Shown: positions 31,310-43,489 of the stretch, piece by piece
Layout: each line of letters begins with the position of its first letter
Position numbering within the stretch: the stretch's first letter is position 1
Notes under the pieces: model-generated
The model's input: only the letters and a program-made list of their open reading frames with translations
Databases searched by the model: none
Told to the model about the DNA's origin: nothing
Position numbers and translations under genes: made by a program
Assembly: GCF_001949145.1 (NCBI RefSeq)
Contig: NW_019091384.1
Span: forward strand, 1,906,090 to 1,953,780
Length of the DNA stretch: 47,691 nucleotides
From: Acanthaster planci
Taxonomy: Eukaryota > Echinodermata > Asteroidea > Valvatida > Acanthasteridae
Direction: 5' to 3'

Positions 31310-31915
31310 CTATATTTGAAAAAGAACATGTACATCAATGGGGTTGGGATTCATGGAAAGAGGACGTTGTTTCCAAGAGTGCGCAGAAAAGTTGAAAAAG
31401 CTGTAAATCAATATCATTCCGAACATGTTCAAGGAGAGTTGACCAAAATCGAGGGAAAGCATGGAGACAAGAGAAATGCAGGGATTAGGTCCTAGTTTAC
31501 CGGTGGTGAAACAAAACATCATGAACATGGCGGGAATTAAGAAAACATCGTCGACACATTCGTTATATTCAACGATATTGAATAGACACTTTGAGACAAA
31601 CGAGAGAACAGCATAATTACAATGACAAGATGAGTCATACCAACCCAGAGTTACTAACCTATCAGGGTCACTCATCACACCTAGCTTCTGGCCAAGAATA
31701 AAACGAGTCGCACGTTTTTCAACTTTCTCCAAAGTGTCAACCTGCTTTCTTGTCTGAGGGAGCCAGGCAGGTACACGATACTTTAATATGGGAAGGACGA
31801 GAGGTTTATACAGTGAAAGGTTGGATTGGGGGCACAGGCTTATATACCATAAGTTCAATAATGTGAGCAAATCTGAATATGAATTTGATATTTGTGATTT
31901 TCGACAGAAATCCAT
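31310..31915 (-). pseudogene. Reverse transcriptase C-terminal fragment of a LINE
   Basis: Reads LSLYKPLVLPILKYRVPAWL, then TLEKVEKRATRFILGQK, the well-known thumb-region block of CR1/L2/Jockey-type reverse transcriptases (Y-K-x-L-V-x-P-I-L-x-Y ... L-E-K-V-x-x-R-A-T-R-F-I). Upstream RT motifs, including the F-A/V-D-D box, are missing, and the tail has degenerated. No active element remains. Confidence 0.82.
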
Positions 31916-34900
31916 GAGTGATGAAGTAACTGTGGGTTAGCTATACGAGAAATCCAAAATGCCTGTATTGAGATTCTATCTGAAGACAACACACAAGACA
32001 AAAACCCTTGAAAATCAGACTGAAAAGCCAAAGAACGAAAGGGAAGCGATTTTCATCGAGTCTTCTGACTCAGGTGAATAGCCCTTGCCTTTTTTAAACG
32101 TAGGGAATGAAATTGGAATTGGCACAACACAGAATGAAAATGAGCCACCTCGCTCACCGAGTCCACCTCCAAGCCCCACAATCACATTTGGACCCACAAA
32201 TGCACCCACAATTCATGACCAGCTAGGTGATACTCTCCCCTAGACGCAACCAGAAGTTATTCTCATCAGAAAGGGGGTGGTTGTTCATTTTCAAACCCAT
32301 GAGTTCCAGTATTTTTGACTTGTAGACGATGTGCATGTTCCTTACACCCCCAAGAGCATGGTGCCCAATCGCTACTGTTTCATTCAGTGATCTCCACCTC
32401 AACATGATTTGGGCAACTCTGGACACTAGACCAGCCTCCGATTGAGCTTGGAGGTCGTGCCATGCTGTCATTTTCTCTTCCGCATTTTCACTGATGATAA
32501 TCATGCAAGCGTGACGCGGTGTACGAAGTAGACTAACTGGTCCCACGATTATGTTATTGATTTATCCGTGACGAGCGAAAGCCAAGACTGCACAGGTATG
32601 TATTGTCATAGCATGGTCCACAAAATATATTACTTCTATTTTGCTGGAGGGTTAACAGCAAACTGAGGCATGTGCAATGCGTGTGTAAATGACAGATGCC
32701 CATTTGATTTGTACTATAGATAATGTATTTAAAACGGTCAAGACAATGGTGAAAACTAACAGGCTACGTGGTCTGACCCGTGGTCTAAATCATACAATAT
32801 ACAGCGTAGTCAACTCTCTGTACCGTGAGTTTGCATGAAGAGCACGAAGCATAATGTTACGATCGTCGTCTCATTATAGCATTTTAAAGGGTGCCCAGCT
32901 ATTTCCCAGTCAACGTACTCGTTGATCCTGTCGCGTGAAACAAGTGCATTTTTGCAGGAGCCACAGCGTCGGTGCCAGGCTGAACTGTCAATATTGACGA
33001 TACCCTAGATTGAAGGATCATCACTTCAAAAAGTGACATTATAATTTCTCTTAAAGGCAATGCAGAGTATGAAGTCGTTAAAGGCACATGCCAGTATTAT
33101 AATGCACTTGCGCAGTTGGCTTAGTGGATCATGAAACATCACATACATGTACGTCAGTAATATTGATTAATGATTAAGATAACAAATTCACCGGGGAGTG
33201 TGGTAAGGTTTTATTACAAGCTTGCATGCTGGGATTGGGATAATCAGCATTTATTCGTTGAGATAAGTTTAGGCTGGCCGTCTTCTAGACATGGAGAATT
33301 TGTTTTTAAATGCATGTATACCAACTATTTGTTCCTCCTTGTTCTAGAAAACTTACATCATACATGTAAGTCAACCGAACGATATCTTGGATAATTAATG
33401 CATTGGACCTGTCGAGCAGCAGGAAGCTGCATGAAAATATAAGCAGTGTGAATGTCTACATGTATTTCAAAAGCAAGGTTTGGAGCTTTGCACGGCAATT
33501 GCTGAACAAATGAAGCAAGATATGAGACGGAGAGCACTCCCCTCCAAACACCCATCTCGGTGTTGGTCATTGTTTGACCGGAATTTCAGGAATTCTTTAC
33601 AGACATCTAAGGGGGATATGTCAGGTAACAACAGTCTAGAATAGGGATTGGACATGTAAGGGGGGTACCCCTCCGTCCCATATCTTGCTGGATAGATTGC
33701 TGAATTAGGTACATGTGCATGTATACGAAGCTCACGGCTGCACCTTGTATTGTATCTCGTTTGGAGGAAGTGTGCTGACAAGATCAGGCCCGTGTCTCTC
33801 TGGCAGTTTCAGCTTTCACTAAAAGAGGGGAGCGCCAGACAATAAGGAAAAGGCAGAAGCCTGTAGCTATTCAAGATCGGTGTATAGGTTTTCGTGCTTG
33901 GATGAAATTGAATCATTGGAACGACCGTTGATGTGCATGCATCCAACCCACATCAAAGAACCTTTTGCTTGGAAACTACAATCATCGGCACCGGGAGATG
34001 CTGGTGACCACCCAGCTTCATCAAAGTTGGACCCCGTAAAAAAGTTGAGGGGCCCTTTCAAATTTCCCTATTCAACAACGTGCAACTTGACTGTACGGTA
34101 TTAACTTTTGATAATGCCAGCTGAGAAGTGGTTATGTCCGTTGCTTAAATTAAACAACGCAATGGTGCCTGGATACAAGATAATTTAATCGATTTTGAAT
34201 TAGCAAAAGTCTTTGTTAACGTAGACTTGAAATCAAGTCGGTATTTGGCCGGGTGTAGTCCACTTTTCTCGCCATGCGTACGCGTAGCGGTTTGGCGTCA
34301 AGTTTAATAACACGGGGAATGGGTCAATGCAACTTCGCTTACAAATTTGCGTGTTCGGCGGTGCCCAATTACCGACTTGAGCAGTGTGGAAGCCCTTTTG
34401 TGCACAACATAAGGGGCTTGCTGCCAAAATTGGCACTCTGATTGGCTAAGAGTCCCGATTATGTGAACATCTATCTATAGGGCAATTGGTGAATAGAAAG
34501 GTCTGTTGAACGCTTACTAGCTCGTCCATTGAAGAGGGTGTTTACATTATGCTAAAAAGATGATTTATCATAAAAGCATCGGTTCTTTTACCAAAAAGAT
34601 AGTTAATAGATTTGTTCTTGAATAGTTATGTATACTTTGTCTTAATTAAAGCGTCGTATTAAAAGAGATATTAATACAAGATATGGAAGAAATTGGGACT
34701 AATCAAATATAGACATCCCTATATATAAAATGGAGTCTGAAGTGTGAGCTACTATTGGCGCTCTCCATGGAAATGCATGAATACGCTGTGTAGTTGTTCC
34801 ATGCATGAATATTCATCCAGAGCCAGGCTGATCAAGTCGTTAGGCAGGCACCGAAACGCGGCACTAAGCAGCCCACGACCGGTCGACCACGCATCGTTAT

Positions 34901-35420
34901 CAGGGCCGAATCAGCGGGGCACGCTGGATCGCGGGCAACGGTGAACAGGCTCAGCGCTAATGGTAAAACGACGCAGCATGCTGGTTCATATCGGTTGTTC
35001 TGGACGCCTAACATGAGCGACTAACAATTTGATCTCAAGTCTAGTGTGCACGCTGCTCGCCACGCGCGCGCCAATTCCATTTAAGGAGATTGTTTTGGAC
35101 AACTTTAAAATAAAATGAACGGGGGCGTTCGGGAAAATGAGAGTACATTTTTACAACAAAATCGTTGGAAATTTGTCGCGTGGGACGCTGCACAGGTATT
35201 AAATTACGCATCCAGGTATTTCTCGATATTTAAATCAATAAATACTTGGATACTGAGCTGTGCACAATAATGATATAGAACGTCAGGGTGGCCTTCAACA
35301 TAATTTGTATACAGCAGGCGCAGTCATCAATGCCCTTACCCAGACTCACGTTTCTTGTTACTTAGTCTCAGCCTCGTTTTTATTTCTGAGTTAGCACAAA
35401 GCGACCCCCTGAAAGCGGCC
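31916..35420. other. Intergenic region upstream of TLCD5-like copy B
   Basis: No firm gene. A plus-strand frame at 32020-32240 has a Pro/Ser-rich, coding-like composition interrupted by a stop. 33040-33090 carries the TTAAAGGCA words common in interspersed repeats. 34720-35080 looks like a promoter region for copy B. Confidence 0.55.
34722..34730 (+). promoter_or_regulatory. TLCD5: Candidate TATA box upstream of TLCD5-like copy B
   Basis: TATATAAAA about 690 bases before the copy B start codon, at the upstream edge of a locally CpG-rich stretch (34830-35080). If used, a spliced or long 5' UTR is needed; a candidate 3' splice site (TTTTTATTTCTGAGTTAG) lies at about 35377-35395. Inference only. 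Confidence 0.3.
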
Positions 35421-35622
35421 ATGGAACTGCCGGAATTTGTGCTCCTGACGATGGCATCATTCATCGGGTGGAGCGCCCTCTATCGAGCCCTGTGCTTCCT
35501 CCAGCCACACAAGTCTTACGAGTGGAATTCTCGGATAGTCGTCGTCATCCACGCGGGGACCATCCTCGTTATGTCTTCCGTATTTGGATTCTTCTTCAGC
35601 CCTTGGCCCTTTACTCACCCAG
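35421..35622 (+). CDS. TLCD5: TLCD5-like copy B, coding exon 1
   Basis: 67 codons plus one base, ending CCCAG before GTATAT. Encodes one membrane segment, the HKSYEWNSRIVVVIH block and a second membrane segment up to PWPFTHP. Confidence 0.92.
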
Positions 35623-37181
35623 GTATATTAAGTCTGAGTCAGTTCGAGTAATTGAATACTCCAGTATTCAACCCTCTTTCGATCGAATATTCCAATATTG
35701 ATATAGAGCACCTGTGCCTCAAAGTAGAAACAAATAATGCATATTTTCACCAAAACCAAAACGGGAAATCGATTTTTTTAGGCTGTACTGCTGGGCGTAT
35801 GCATACAGCCGCTGTTGGAATGTAAGTTGATCAATGATTGGAATGATAGTTGATCGCCTTTGAAGACTTGTTTTTTTTAAATACATTTCATTGATGATCG
35901 ATTAAATATGCGAATATTCGAGTAATCAGCACAGCCCAACAAACAGTCTTTGTTTAAAAAGACTGCTCTTTGGGAAAATGCCAAGGAGACCGCGTGGGAA
36001 GGCGACACACACGGGCCATCCAAAATCAGAGAATGTGGCCAGCAGTTGAAATCGACTTGACAAAATCTAATTCCAAGGATGGACTTGCGCCGGGGAGATG
36101 TTTAATTGAGCAACGCAAGGGGTCGATGTGGACCCCGACCACTGAAGCTGGTGATTTTCTAGCTTAAGGCTATACCTAATGTGTATTGTGTTTAAATTCT
36201 GTCATTTTGAATTATATGTTCATCTTTATGTCCCGTTTAGCCTTATTTGCTTGTTGGGCTTCAACACTTGTAAACGTTCATAGGATGAAATAAGTAGAAT
36301 TGTTTTNNNNNNNNNNNNNNNNNNNNNNNNNNNNNNNNNNNNNNNNNNNNNNNNNNNNNNNNNNNNNNNNNNNNNNNNNNNNNNNNNNNNNNNNNNNNNN
36401 NNNNNNNNNNNNNNNNNNNNNNNNNNNNNNNNNNNNNNNNNNNNNNNNNNNNNNNNNNNNNNNNNNNNNNNNNNNNNNNNNNNNNNNNNNNNNNNNNNNN
36501 NNNNNNNNNNNNNNNNNNNNNNNNNNNNNNNNNNNNNNNNNNNNNNNNNNNNNNNNNNNNNNGGGGATAGATTGGTTTCCAAGCTTACTATTTTTGTTTT
36601 ATTAGTTTCCTAATTATGACCTCACGAATCGGTACCCGTTTTGCATTTGTATATTAGGAGGGAAATCCAACCCATACGAGAATAGTACCATGGTGGTGTG
36701 CAACGGCTATTTCCTGTACGATTTCATCCGGAGCATGCTGTACGACACGAGGCATAACAGAGCCATGGTCTTGCACCATCTGGTTTGCATTCTGTTCACC
36801 AGCGCGTCGCTGGTGTCCGGCTTGTCTGGCACGGAGATTAACTTTAGCCTGTTCTTGGCCGAACTGACCAACCCCATGTTGCAGATACGCTGGCTCATGC
36901 GCAACGCGGGCATCACAGAGGGGATCCTTTACGAGCTGAACCAAGTCGTGTTCCTCGTGGCCTTCTTTATCATCCGTGTAGGCATTGGTACCTATTGGAT
37001 CTACCACTACCTCCTGCATCCTGTGCCTCATCTGTTTTTTAAACTGGGAGGAATATTGCTCTATGCTGTCAGCATAATATTTATGGGACAAATAATGATA
37101 GTGGCTTACAATAAACTTTCCCCATCCGGTCGCAAAGAAAGCTCTGAAAATCTACCAGCCCTCGATAAAACCAAGATATAA
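35421..37181 (+). CDS. TLCD5: TLC domain-containing protein 5-like, copy B (two coding exons)
   Basis: Join 35421-35622 with 36658-37181, 241 residues. This is the copy nearest the vertebrate protein by eye: exon 1 has SYEWNSRIVVVIHAGT and PWPFTHPG, exon 2 has the HH pair at residues 107-108 (same position as in copy A), VSGLSGTEINFSLFLAELTN and PMLQIRWLMRNAG, then two further membrane helices. The role is that of a multi-pass TLC-fold membrane protein; the substrate is unknown. The intron (35623-36657) contains an assembly gap. The tail ends DKTKI, without a KKXX signal. Start chosen as the first ATG in the conserved frame (GGCCATGG context); the frame is open further upstream but has no earlier ATG. 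Confidence 0.92.
36307..36562. other. Assembly gap (N run)
   Basis: 256 undetermined bases within the intron of TLCD5-like copy B. Both flanking exons are intact, so the coding sequence is not affected. Confidence 1.
36658..37181 (+). CDS. TLCD5: TLCD5-like copy B, coding exon 2
   Basis: Acceptor TATATTAG at 36657, phase 1 entry, reading GKSNPYENSTMVVCNGYF on to the TAA at 37181. Contains the HH pair, the SGTE motif and the TNPMLQIRW motif. A possible ATTAAA poly(A) signal follows at 37329. Confidence 0.92.
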
Positions 37182-40100
37182 AAAAGAGCTCCAAACTATC
37201 ATTGAAAATGCCGTTAAAGAGATTGACCGCCATTTTTTTAACCAGCAAGCAAAAATTGATTGCATTTTGGTATAGGCACTGATCAGAACAAATGTGGGTA
37301 AATTATTCTCAAGACAATGGTTCTCGGAATTAAAAATGATGGGAACGATTATTTTCTCAAGGATCAAAACAACACCAAAGTTTGCGAATCAGTAAATGAC
37401 TAGTGTATATCAAAGCAATGGCCCTACGTAATAGTATATGGTCCCAAGTCCTAAGCATCGATTCTTTATCGGAAGGAGATATCGTGTTATGTTTTCCATC
37501 CCCGAAGTCCAGTATCCATTCTTCATTGCCATGGGAAAGCAGGTAGAGTTTCCTATCCCTCAGGGATTAATTTTTGCGGTAGGGTGACTTCCAGTATACC
37601 GACGGATAGTATAGGATTTTTGACAGTCAAATTCTTGATTTTAAATTTAAGTCCTAGTCGTTCAGGCCGGCTTTGCTAATTTCTACACTTTGTTCGAACA
37701 CTTTGTTGAAATAATTACAACCAAAGATCCAGCGCCTTGTTAGCTTTAATATGCCCTCGACAGTCTAAGTACCTAATTGTCATCTCGATTAACCTCATGC
37801 TCGATGTTTTGTGGAATTTTTTTTCCTCCAATTGCGAATTCCTGCTGATCGTACACAAAAGGTGTAACTTTGGCAAAATATTAGTGCAGAAATAGAGGGG
37901 ACGCTGAGGTATATGCCTTAGATGGCGTCCCACTTTTGCTCACAAATACGCAAATTTGTATCAGCATAAAAACTTTTAAAAAGCAGCAAAATGCTCTTCG
38001 ACAGCATGACAAAAATTGAAAGTGAGCTTCAATGGCATACAAAAGAGCACTATCGACAACTGCATTAAATTTGCATTACAATCATCTCTAAAGTGTTGTT
38101 TAAAAAGCCGATTTTCGGTAAAGCACTCAGCACATCAGTCGTCCGAGCACTCTAGGCTACGTCAGCTATATGTTTCGGTAATGACACCTATGACACACTT
38201 TGCTATAGGGCAGATCCATGTTTGTTGATGTACCCACTATAGGTCATGTGACTTATTGGGCGCAGTCGGTCTACTAGCGCAAAACAGCTGCGTGGTGTAC
38301 TGCAAACATAATGAACAGCCATGTTGGTTCCATAGTCTAAAGTTACCGGTACCCCATACAGCTCTGGTGACATCAGAGTAACAGCGACCCCATTAGTCAG
38401 GAAATGCATCGAAAATGTTTCATATTTACCAAGTGCAATTTCAAGAATTACTATAGATTTCTTAAGTAGATAAAAGCCGAAAAATGCAAGAGAGTAAGTT
38501 CTCAGGTAAAATTCATGTCATGGACACTTAACTTTCGGAAATTATTTGGGTGCAGGTTTGAACTAATCACCTTTCTCTTCATCTTAAATTTAAAATTTCA
38601 AAGTGGGTCGTTAATGCTGGCATATTAACTTTCAATTTAGATACAAAAAGGCTGAATGAATTTTATGAGAAGTGTATTGTGTCATCCATGTTCCATGTGT
38701 TTGCTTAGCAGAATTAGTACAGTATACATGCAATTAGAACATCGCACGATGCGTGTCACTGCTCAAGAAAGCTCTACCGTACTCTTGGCTTGTCCATCCC
38801 GATTATATTGCATTATTGACACCAGTCTGGCCGCTTCCTTGCCTCAATAAATCTCTGCGTCATTTTAAGAGTTCACAGACTTCTCGTGACCGTTGATAGA
38901 ATGTTGACCGATCCATTTACCGGCGAAATGGAACGCCATTTTAATATCAAAGACGAATTCATCAGAACGAATTCATGACACTTGATCCGCAGTCCACAGA
39001 TTACATGGCGGGACTCACAAGGTTGTATAAACAATACTTAATTATTATACAACTAACTATGCAATTGGACAGCCAAATTCATATTTTAGTGGCGGTCAGT
39101 ATTGGCATATTGGTGTTCCAATCCCAGTGTATTGTTCCCATTCGTAAAAAGTTTGTAATGAAAATACTACCATGTCTGGGTGTCGCATTTCTCGTGAGTG
39201 TATTTGTTTTAGACTGTTCAGCTTTAGTTTTAAGTGCATTTATACTTAAATTGTTTTAGGGTCATTATAGAGTTACATGTATTATGACATTTCTGCTAGA
39301 AATGAACAGTCCCCCCGTTTGTACGACCAGAAATTGCTTACCAAAATGTCAGTCAAATATGACCCATTCAGATGACAGCAGTTTTACCATTAGCAGCTAA
39401 GGGGAGAGGGCAATGAAATGTTTCCTATATTTTATCTTGTTTTAAGAGCAACATTGCTCTTGACCGATGTTCCCACAAATGCATGTATCTCCATGGTATT
39501 CGTTCTTTCATTTTTATGTTGAAGATTAGTTATTAATATTTGCTTTTTATAAGACTCCCATTGTCACGTTAAAATATTTTTTTTCCATGTGCAGTTTTTT
39601 TTTATCATGAAGCTATTGATTTGCATGGAGGCAGTATTGGAGGTTGTTCTCGTCCTTATTGTATGTGTCCGACAAGTACTTTGTAAGGTCGCCATGGCAA
39701 CTTCTCAAATCCTGGCTTTGTTCCAGCGGCGGCTTTAGCCCTGCATCCGGAATTCCATTGAATACCTTGGTCATCAGGAGCTCCAGTTGAAAACTTAGGT
39801 GACAGCTTCGTGTGGTATAATTTGATGTTCAGCTTGTAGAAAACGGCCATCTTATTCTCTCAGCCGCAAAAAAATGAAGCCGAGGTTTGAAAAATGGCTA
39901 ATGCCGTATATTTACAGATAATTGTTTTTACGATCTTCCACGATCGACGTCATTGTGTAACAATGGCCGCTACCTTTTAAGCTCAAGCTTGCAGGAAAGT
40001 ACATGGGCCCAATGCAGACCAGTAAATAAGCTGCCATCAACAACAATGGTAGATGCTCTCCACTTTAAAAAGTCAGGCAAAATACATGTACTCAAGTGTT

Positions 40101-43100
40101 CAAGACACACACCAACATAAAGTTCATTAACCAATCTTTTATTTTCCGTTCCATTTTTAATTGCTTAACCAGTGGTTTTTGAAGAAATTTCATTATCCAG
40201 AAATAATCGCCTAGAAAAGAAAAAACAGTCTTGAAGCCAATGGCCATTTTAAAAATCGATATCAATTGATGGCAAAATAGAGCGATTTGGAGGGTCCCGC
40301 TTTGGCTAATTTTCTGCATCTGAAGTACAAGCTGGCAGTGTCCGTCCTGCTGGTTGCTTCCACCCGTCTGTTCTACCAACTATCCAGTTCATGTGCCACA
40401 AAATACCGCAATAGTTATTTGGACAGCAGGCAAATCGTGATTTGGTCCACTCAGGCACGTTTTTACCAGTACCTGTTGACTGACCTGAAACCCATGGGGT
40501 TGCTGTCATCGATTCCGGAGACCAGACGATCATCTGCCGTTGCAGAGGCACATCGATGTCTGGGGCAGGACATGGATTTTTTTTCTAGAAAGTGCCTCTC
40601 CCTAAACTTTGTCATCCCGAAAAGAGTCCTCATTTACACCCCATTATAGGTTTTATATAGCACCGTTTCTGAAATGCTGGTCAGCCCCCAGTTCCTATAA
40701 AGAAGTCAATATCTGCAGGGGAAAACTTTATAAAAGTGTCAACGCATCACCGCACAAAGGTTGTCAAACCCTGTGTTTGCATCATGAACTTCATGCATAA
40801 ACCAAAAAAATCATTAAAAGATCAAAAGAAGCCGGATGTGTTAATCCAGGGGTCAACCACTCCCTTCTCTTACCATGGCTGAATTTGAATCATATAGTTG
40901 GCCAGGAATCCATCAGGAAACATCACACCAACTTGGTGGTAGTTTAGAATGCAGAGCTGGACATGTATTCTGGACATGTAGCTTATTTGAAAGAGCCGAA
41001 AAGGTATTTTGTTCCGCTCTAAATATGTTTGAGATGTTTCATTAACAATAGAGGGGTCACTAGCTGCATCCACATCTGTTGTCTAGGGCTAGGTCTTGGT
41101 CTCCATTCCACTGGAAATACGAGGAGATGCACAGACAATAGACGTAGCCGTAGCTCTGGAAGCCATTTTTGATACGCCATGTTTAATTTTTTTTTTTTGC
41201 TAAAGCATACGTGGCTGCACTCGGGTGAATTGATGCTTTTCAAAATTTCCCCCCAAAAAGACGCTTTTTGTTGTAGGTTGGCACATGATGTAGGCCTACA
41301 TTCTTGACATCTGGCATTCCATTTCGAACCCACCTGCATAATAACAGTTGGGATGCGAGAATTATGATTTTCTTCCAGTACTTGGTTTGATATTAAGATC
41401 GATTTTAAACCACGATTACCAGCCTCATAGCAGCAGTAGATCACTGGAAGTAAGGTACCAGCAATAATGTGTCCATCCATCTTGCGTCGTTTTGCACATA
41501 AAGGGATTCTTTCATTGTGGTTTCTGCGTTCCATAAAGGATCCATGCAAGTTGCCTAAAGCACTCTTTCAACGAGTTCAGAATATTTACTCAAGTGAAAC
41601 AACTGAATATGCCGTATATCGTACCGCCATGGGGCTTTGTAGAACAGAAACTACGGTCGCACACACCTGAAAAAGTTGAATGCCTTGTTTTCGTGACAAG
41701 CCGACCTGCTCAAGCAACAGCCATACAAATCGGTCATTACAGGTATTAATGGCATTACGCCGTGCATGCACGCATAAAAATGTGTGTTTAGCCAAGGGCG
41801 TGAATTAATAGTTCCAATAGATGCAGAAGTGCGGGGCCTGTATACGTTTGTAGAGATCGCACTGGAAACGATCGCCTTACATTACATCCCACTTTTGACA
41901 AGGTTAAAAAATACAAACATTACATTGGTGGACATCAGTCTCAATCACCGAGCCCTGTATGGACAAGGAACACGAGGGTCCTCGTCTTCTCATCCCGGTG
42001 TACCTTGCAGTAACTCTTCAAACTCGCCTAAAACACCTCCGGCTTACACCTGCCTGGATAACACTGGTGAGTAATATCATCGTTTCAGAGTTCCTATTTA
42101 AAGTGGACAAGCTCATTAAAACTTGGCTCGTTGTGGCTGTTCTCCTCTCGAAGGTTAACCATCAGTAATACCTGGACCCTTAAAGAGCATGTTTTAAAAA
42201 CTCTCCAATGGCTCTACAGACAGAAAATATGTATTGGCCTTCCATCATCGTGTTTTTAATTGTTAATAATCCTCACTTATCACGTGTGCTAAATCACATT
42301 CCATCAGTGAAAATGAGAGTTCTTGATAAGTAAGTCAATGCTAAGTGACAACCATTTCTCTGTACAAAAAGAGGACAATGAACGTTTTTCACGCTAGCGC
42401 ACGGATTATAATAAGGTATCACCCAATCCAGCTTCCAAAATGCCGAGTTGGAAGTGTGCTAGTAATACATTCTCACATGGGCACATGAATAATTACGCAT
42501 AACAGATTTGGAATACTACAGTGGGCAACTGGACTGAATGGGGGAGTTTGGTCGCGCTGGTTTATTCATAGAGTAGTGGACTTGAAAAAGTATGATTATT
42601 GTAAATGTTCATAAATGTGGCTCTTTTTTTTGGTCTGTTTCCCGTCGGAAAAGATGGGTCTTTTATTCAGGCTATTCAATGTATGGCACAAATTTGCAGC
42701 CAACAATTTTGTTTTATGCTAGGAAAAAAACGTCTACTTCAACAAGAATTGACTTCAAGTGAGGACACTTATTTGCGCCGATATCATAATGCAGTAATAT
42801 ATTACCGGCATTCTTCCAGCATTGCCTTTTGGTTTAAAAGCCTTTTTTTTTCTAAACACCAGTGGCAAGTCAGATCGGCTGACTGCGTAGAGGCACACAC
42901 TGGGTGCGCCAACGGCAAAACCGGCTATTTCAAAATTTACCAGAACTTCTGTGTTCTGCGAATTGAAAATACTCAATGTTTGTTGACACAGACATTTGGC
43001 AGTTATTTTAAGGTTTCGTTTCTAAACCAATGTTCCCCAGGTCCTAGTTTGTACTCGTGCTATACTGAAATGACTACAGTCACTGATATCAACTTAACGT

Positions 43101-43278
43101 GCGACATCTGTCTTGGTATTATGAATTCTTTCCCAGTTTCTCAAACCACTTGGTAGGATGGTTTTAATTGCCGAACGGAAAAACCTTAGGAAGAAAATAA
43201 GCGATGAGACAGCACTCATCGGTCTAACAAGTCTTTCTGTTTCCCTTGCTGTTTCAGTCGACACTTAAAACGGCCGGC
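37182..43278. other. Intergenic region between TLCD5-like copies B and C
   Basis: No firm gene. Unrecognised open frames: minus 39656-39850 (64 codons, good start context), minus 41019-41549 (176 codons), plus 42605-43156 (183 codons, just upstream of copy C). None shows a family signature; they are discussed as leads, not called as genes. Otherwise AT-rich sequence without clear repeats. Confidence 0.5.
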
Positions 43279-43489
43279 ATGGATGCACCAAGCGGATGGA
43301 ACGCTGCCAAGGCAGTACTGGTGTCGTTCGTCGCCTGGACGACTGTGTTCACCGTCGTCTGCTGCCTGCAACCCCGTCGCAGCTACGGCTGGAACAGCCG
43401 CATCGTAGGGGCCATTCACGGCGTCACGGTTTCCACCATGTCACTCGTATTTGGGGTCTGGTACAATCCGTCTCCCTTCACAAATCCAG
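43279..43489 (+). CDS. TLCD5: TLCD5-like copy C, coding exon 1
   Basis: 70 codons plus one base; start in GGCATGG context, end at CCAG before GTAAAG. Encodes MDAPSGWNAAKAVLVSFVAW, then RRSYGWNSRIVGAIHG and the YNPSPFTNP block equivalent to WPFTHP. Confidence 0.88.

Larger units (their letters stand above)
30600..31915 (-). mobile_element. Decayed non-LTR retrotransposon (LINE) 3' end
   Basis: On the minus strand, a reverse-transcriptase C-terminal region (31310-31915) is followed by two diverged direct repeats of about 280 bases (30715-31015 and 31020-31290), then a CTA microsatellite at 30604-30620. The order RT, untranslated repeats, short tandem tail is that of a 5'-truncated LINE, probably CR1/L2-like. 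The shared words of the two repeats include ATGATAAAGACACAAT and a GAGGCTTAA type end. Confidence 0.75.

Noticed and set aside
32223-32546. 107-codon minus-strand frame
   Set aside because: Mixed composition, no motif, beside repeat-derived sequence; not enough to call a gene.
33108-33125. tRNA gene or tRNA-derived SINE (A-box-like TTGGCTTAGTGG)
   Set aside because: No B-box at the right distance and no cloverleaf pairing.
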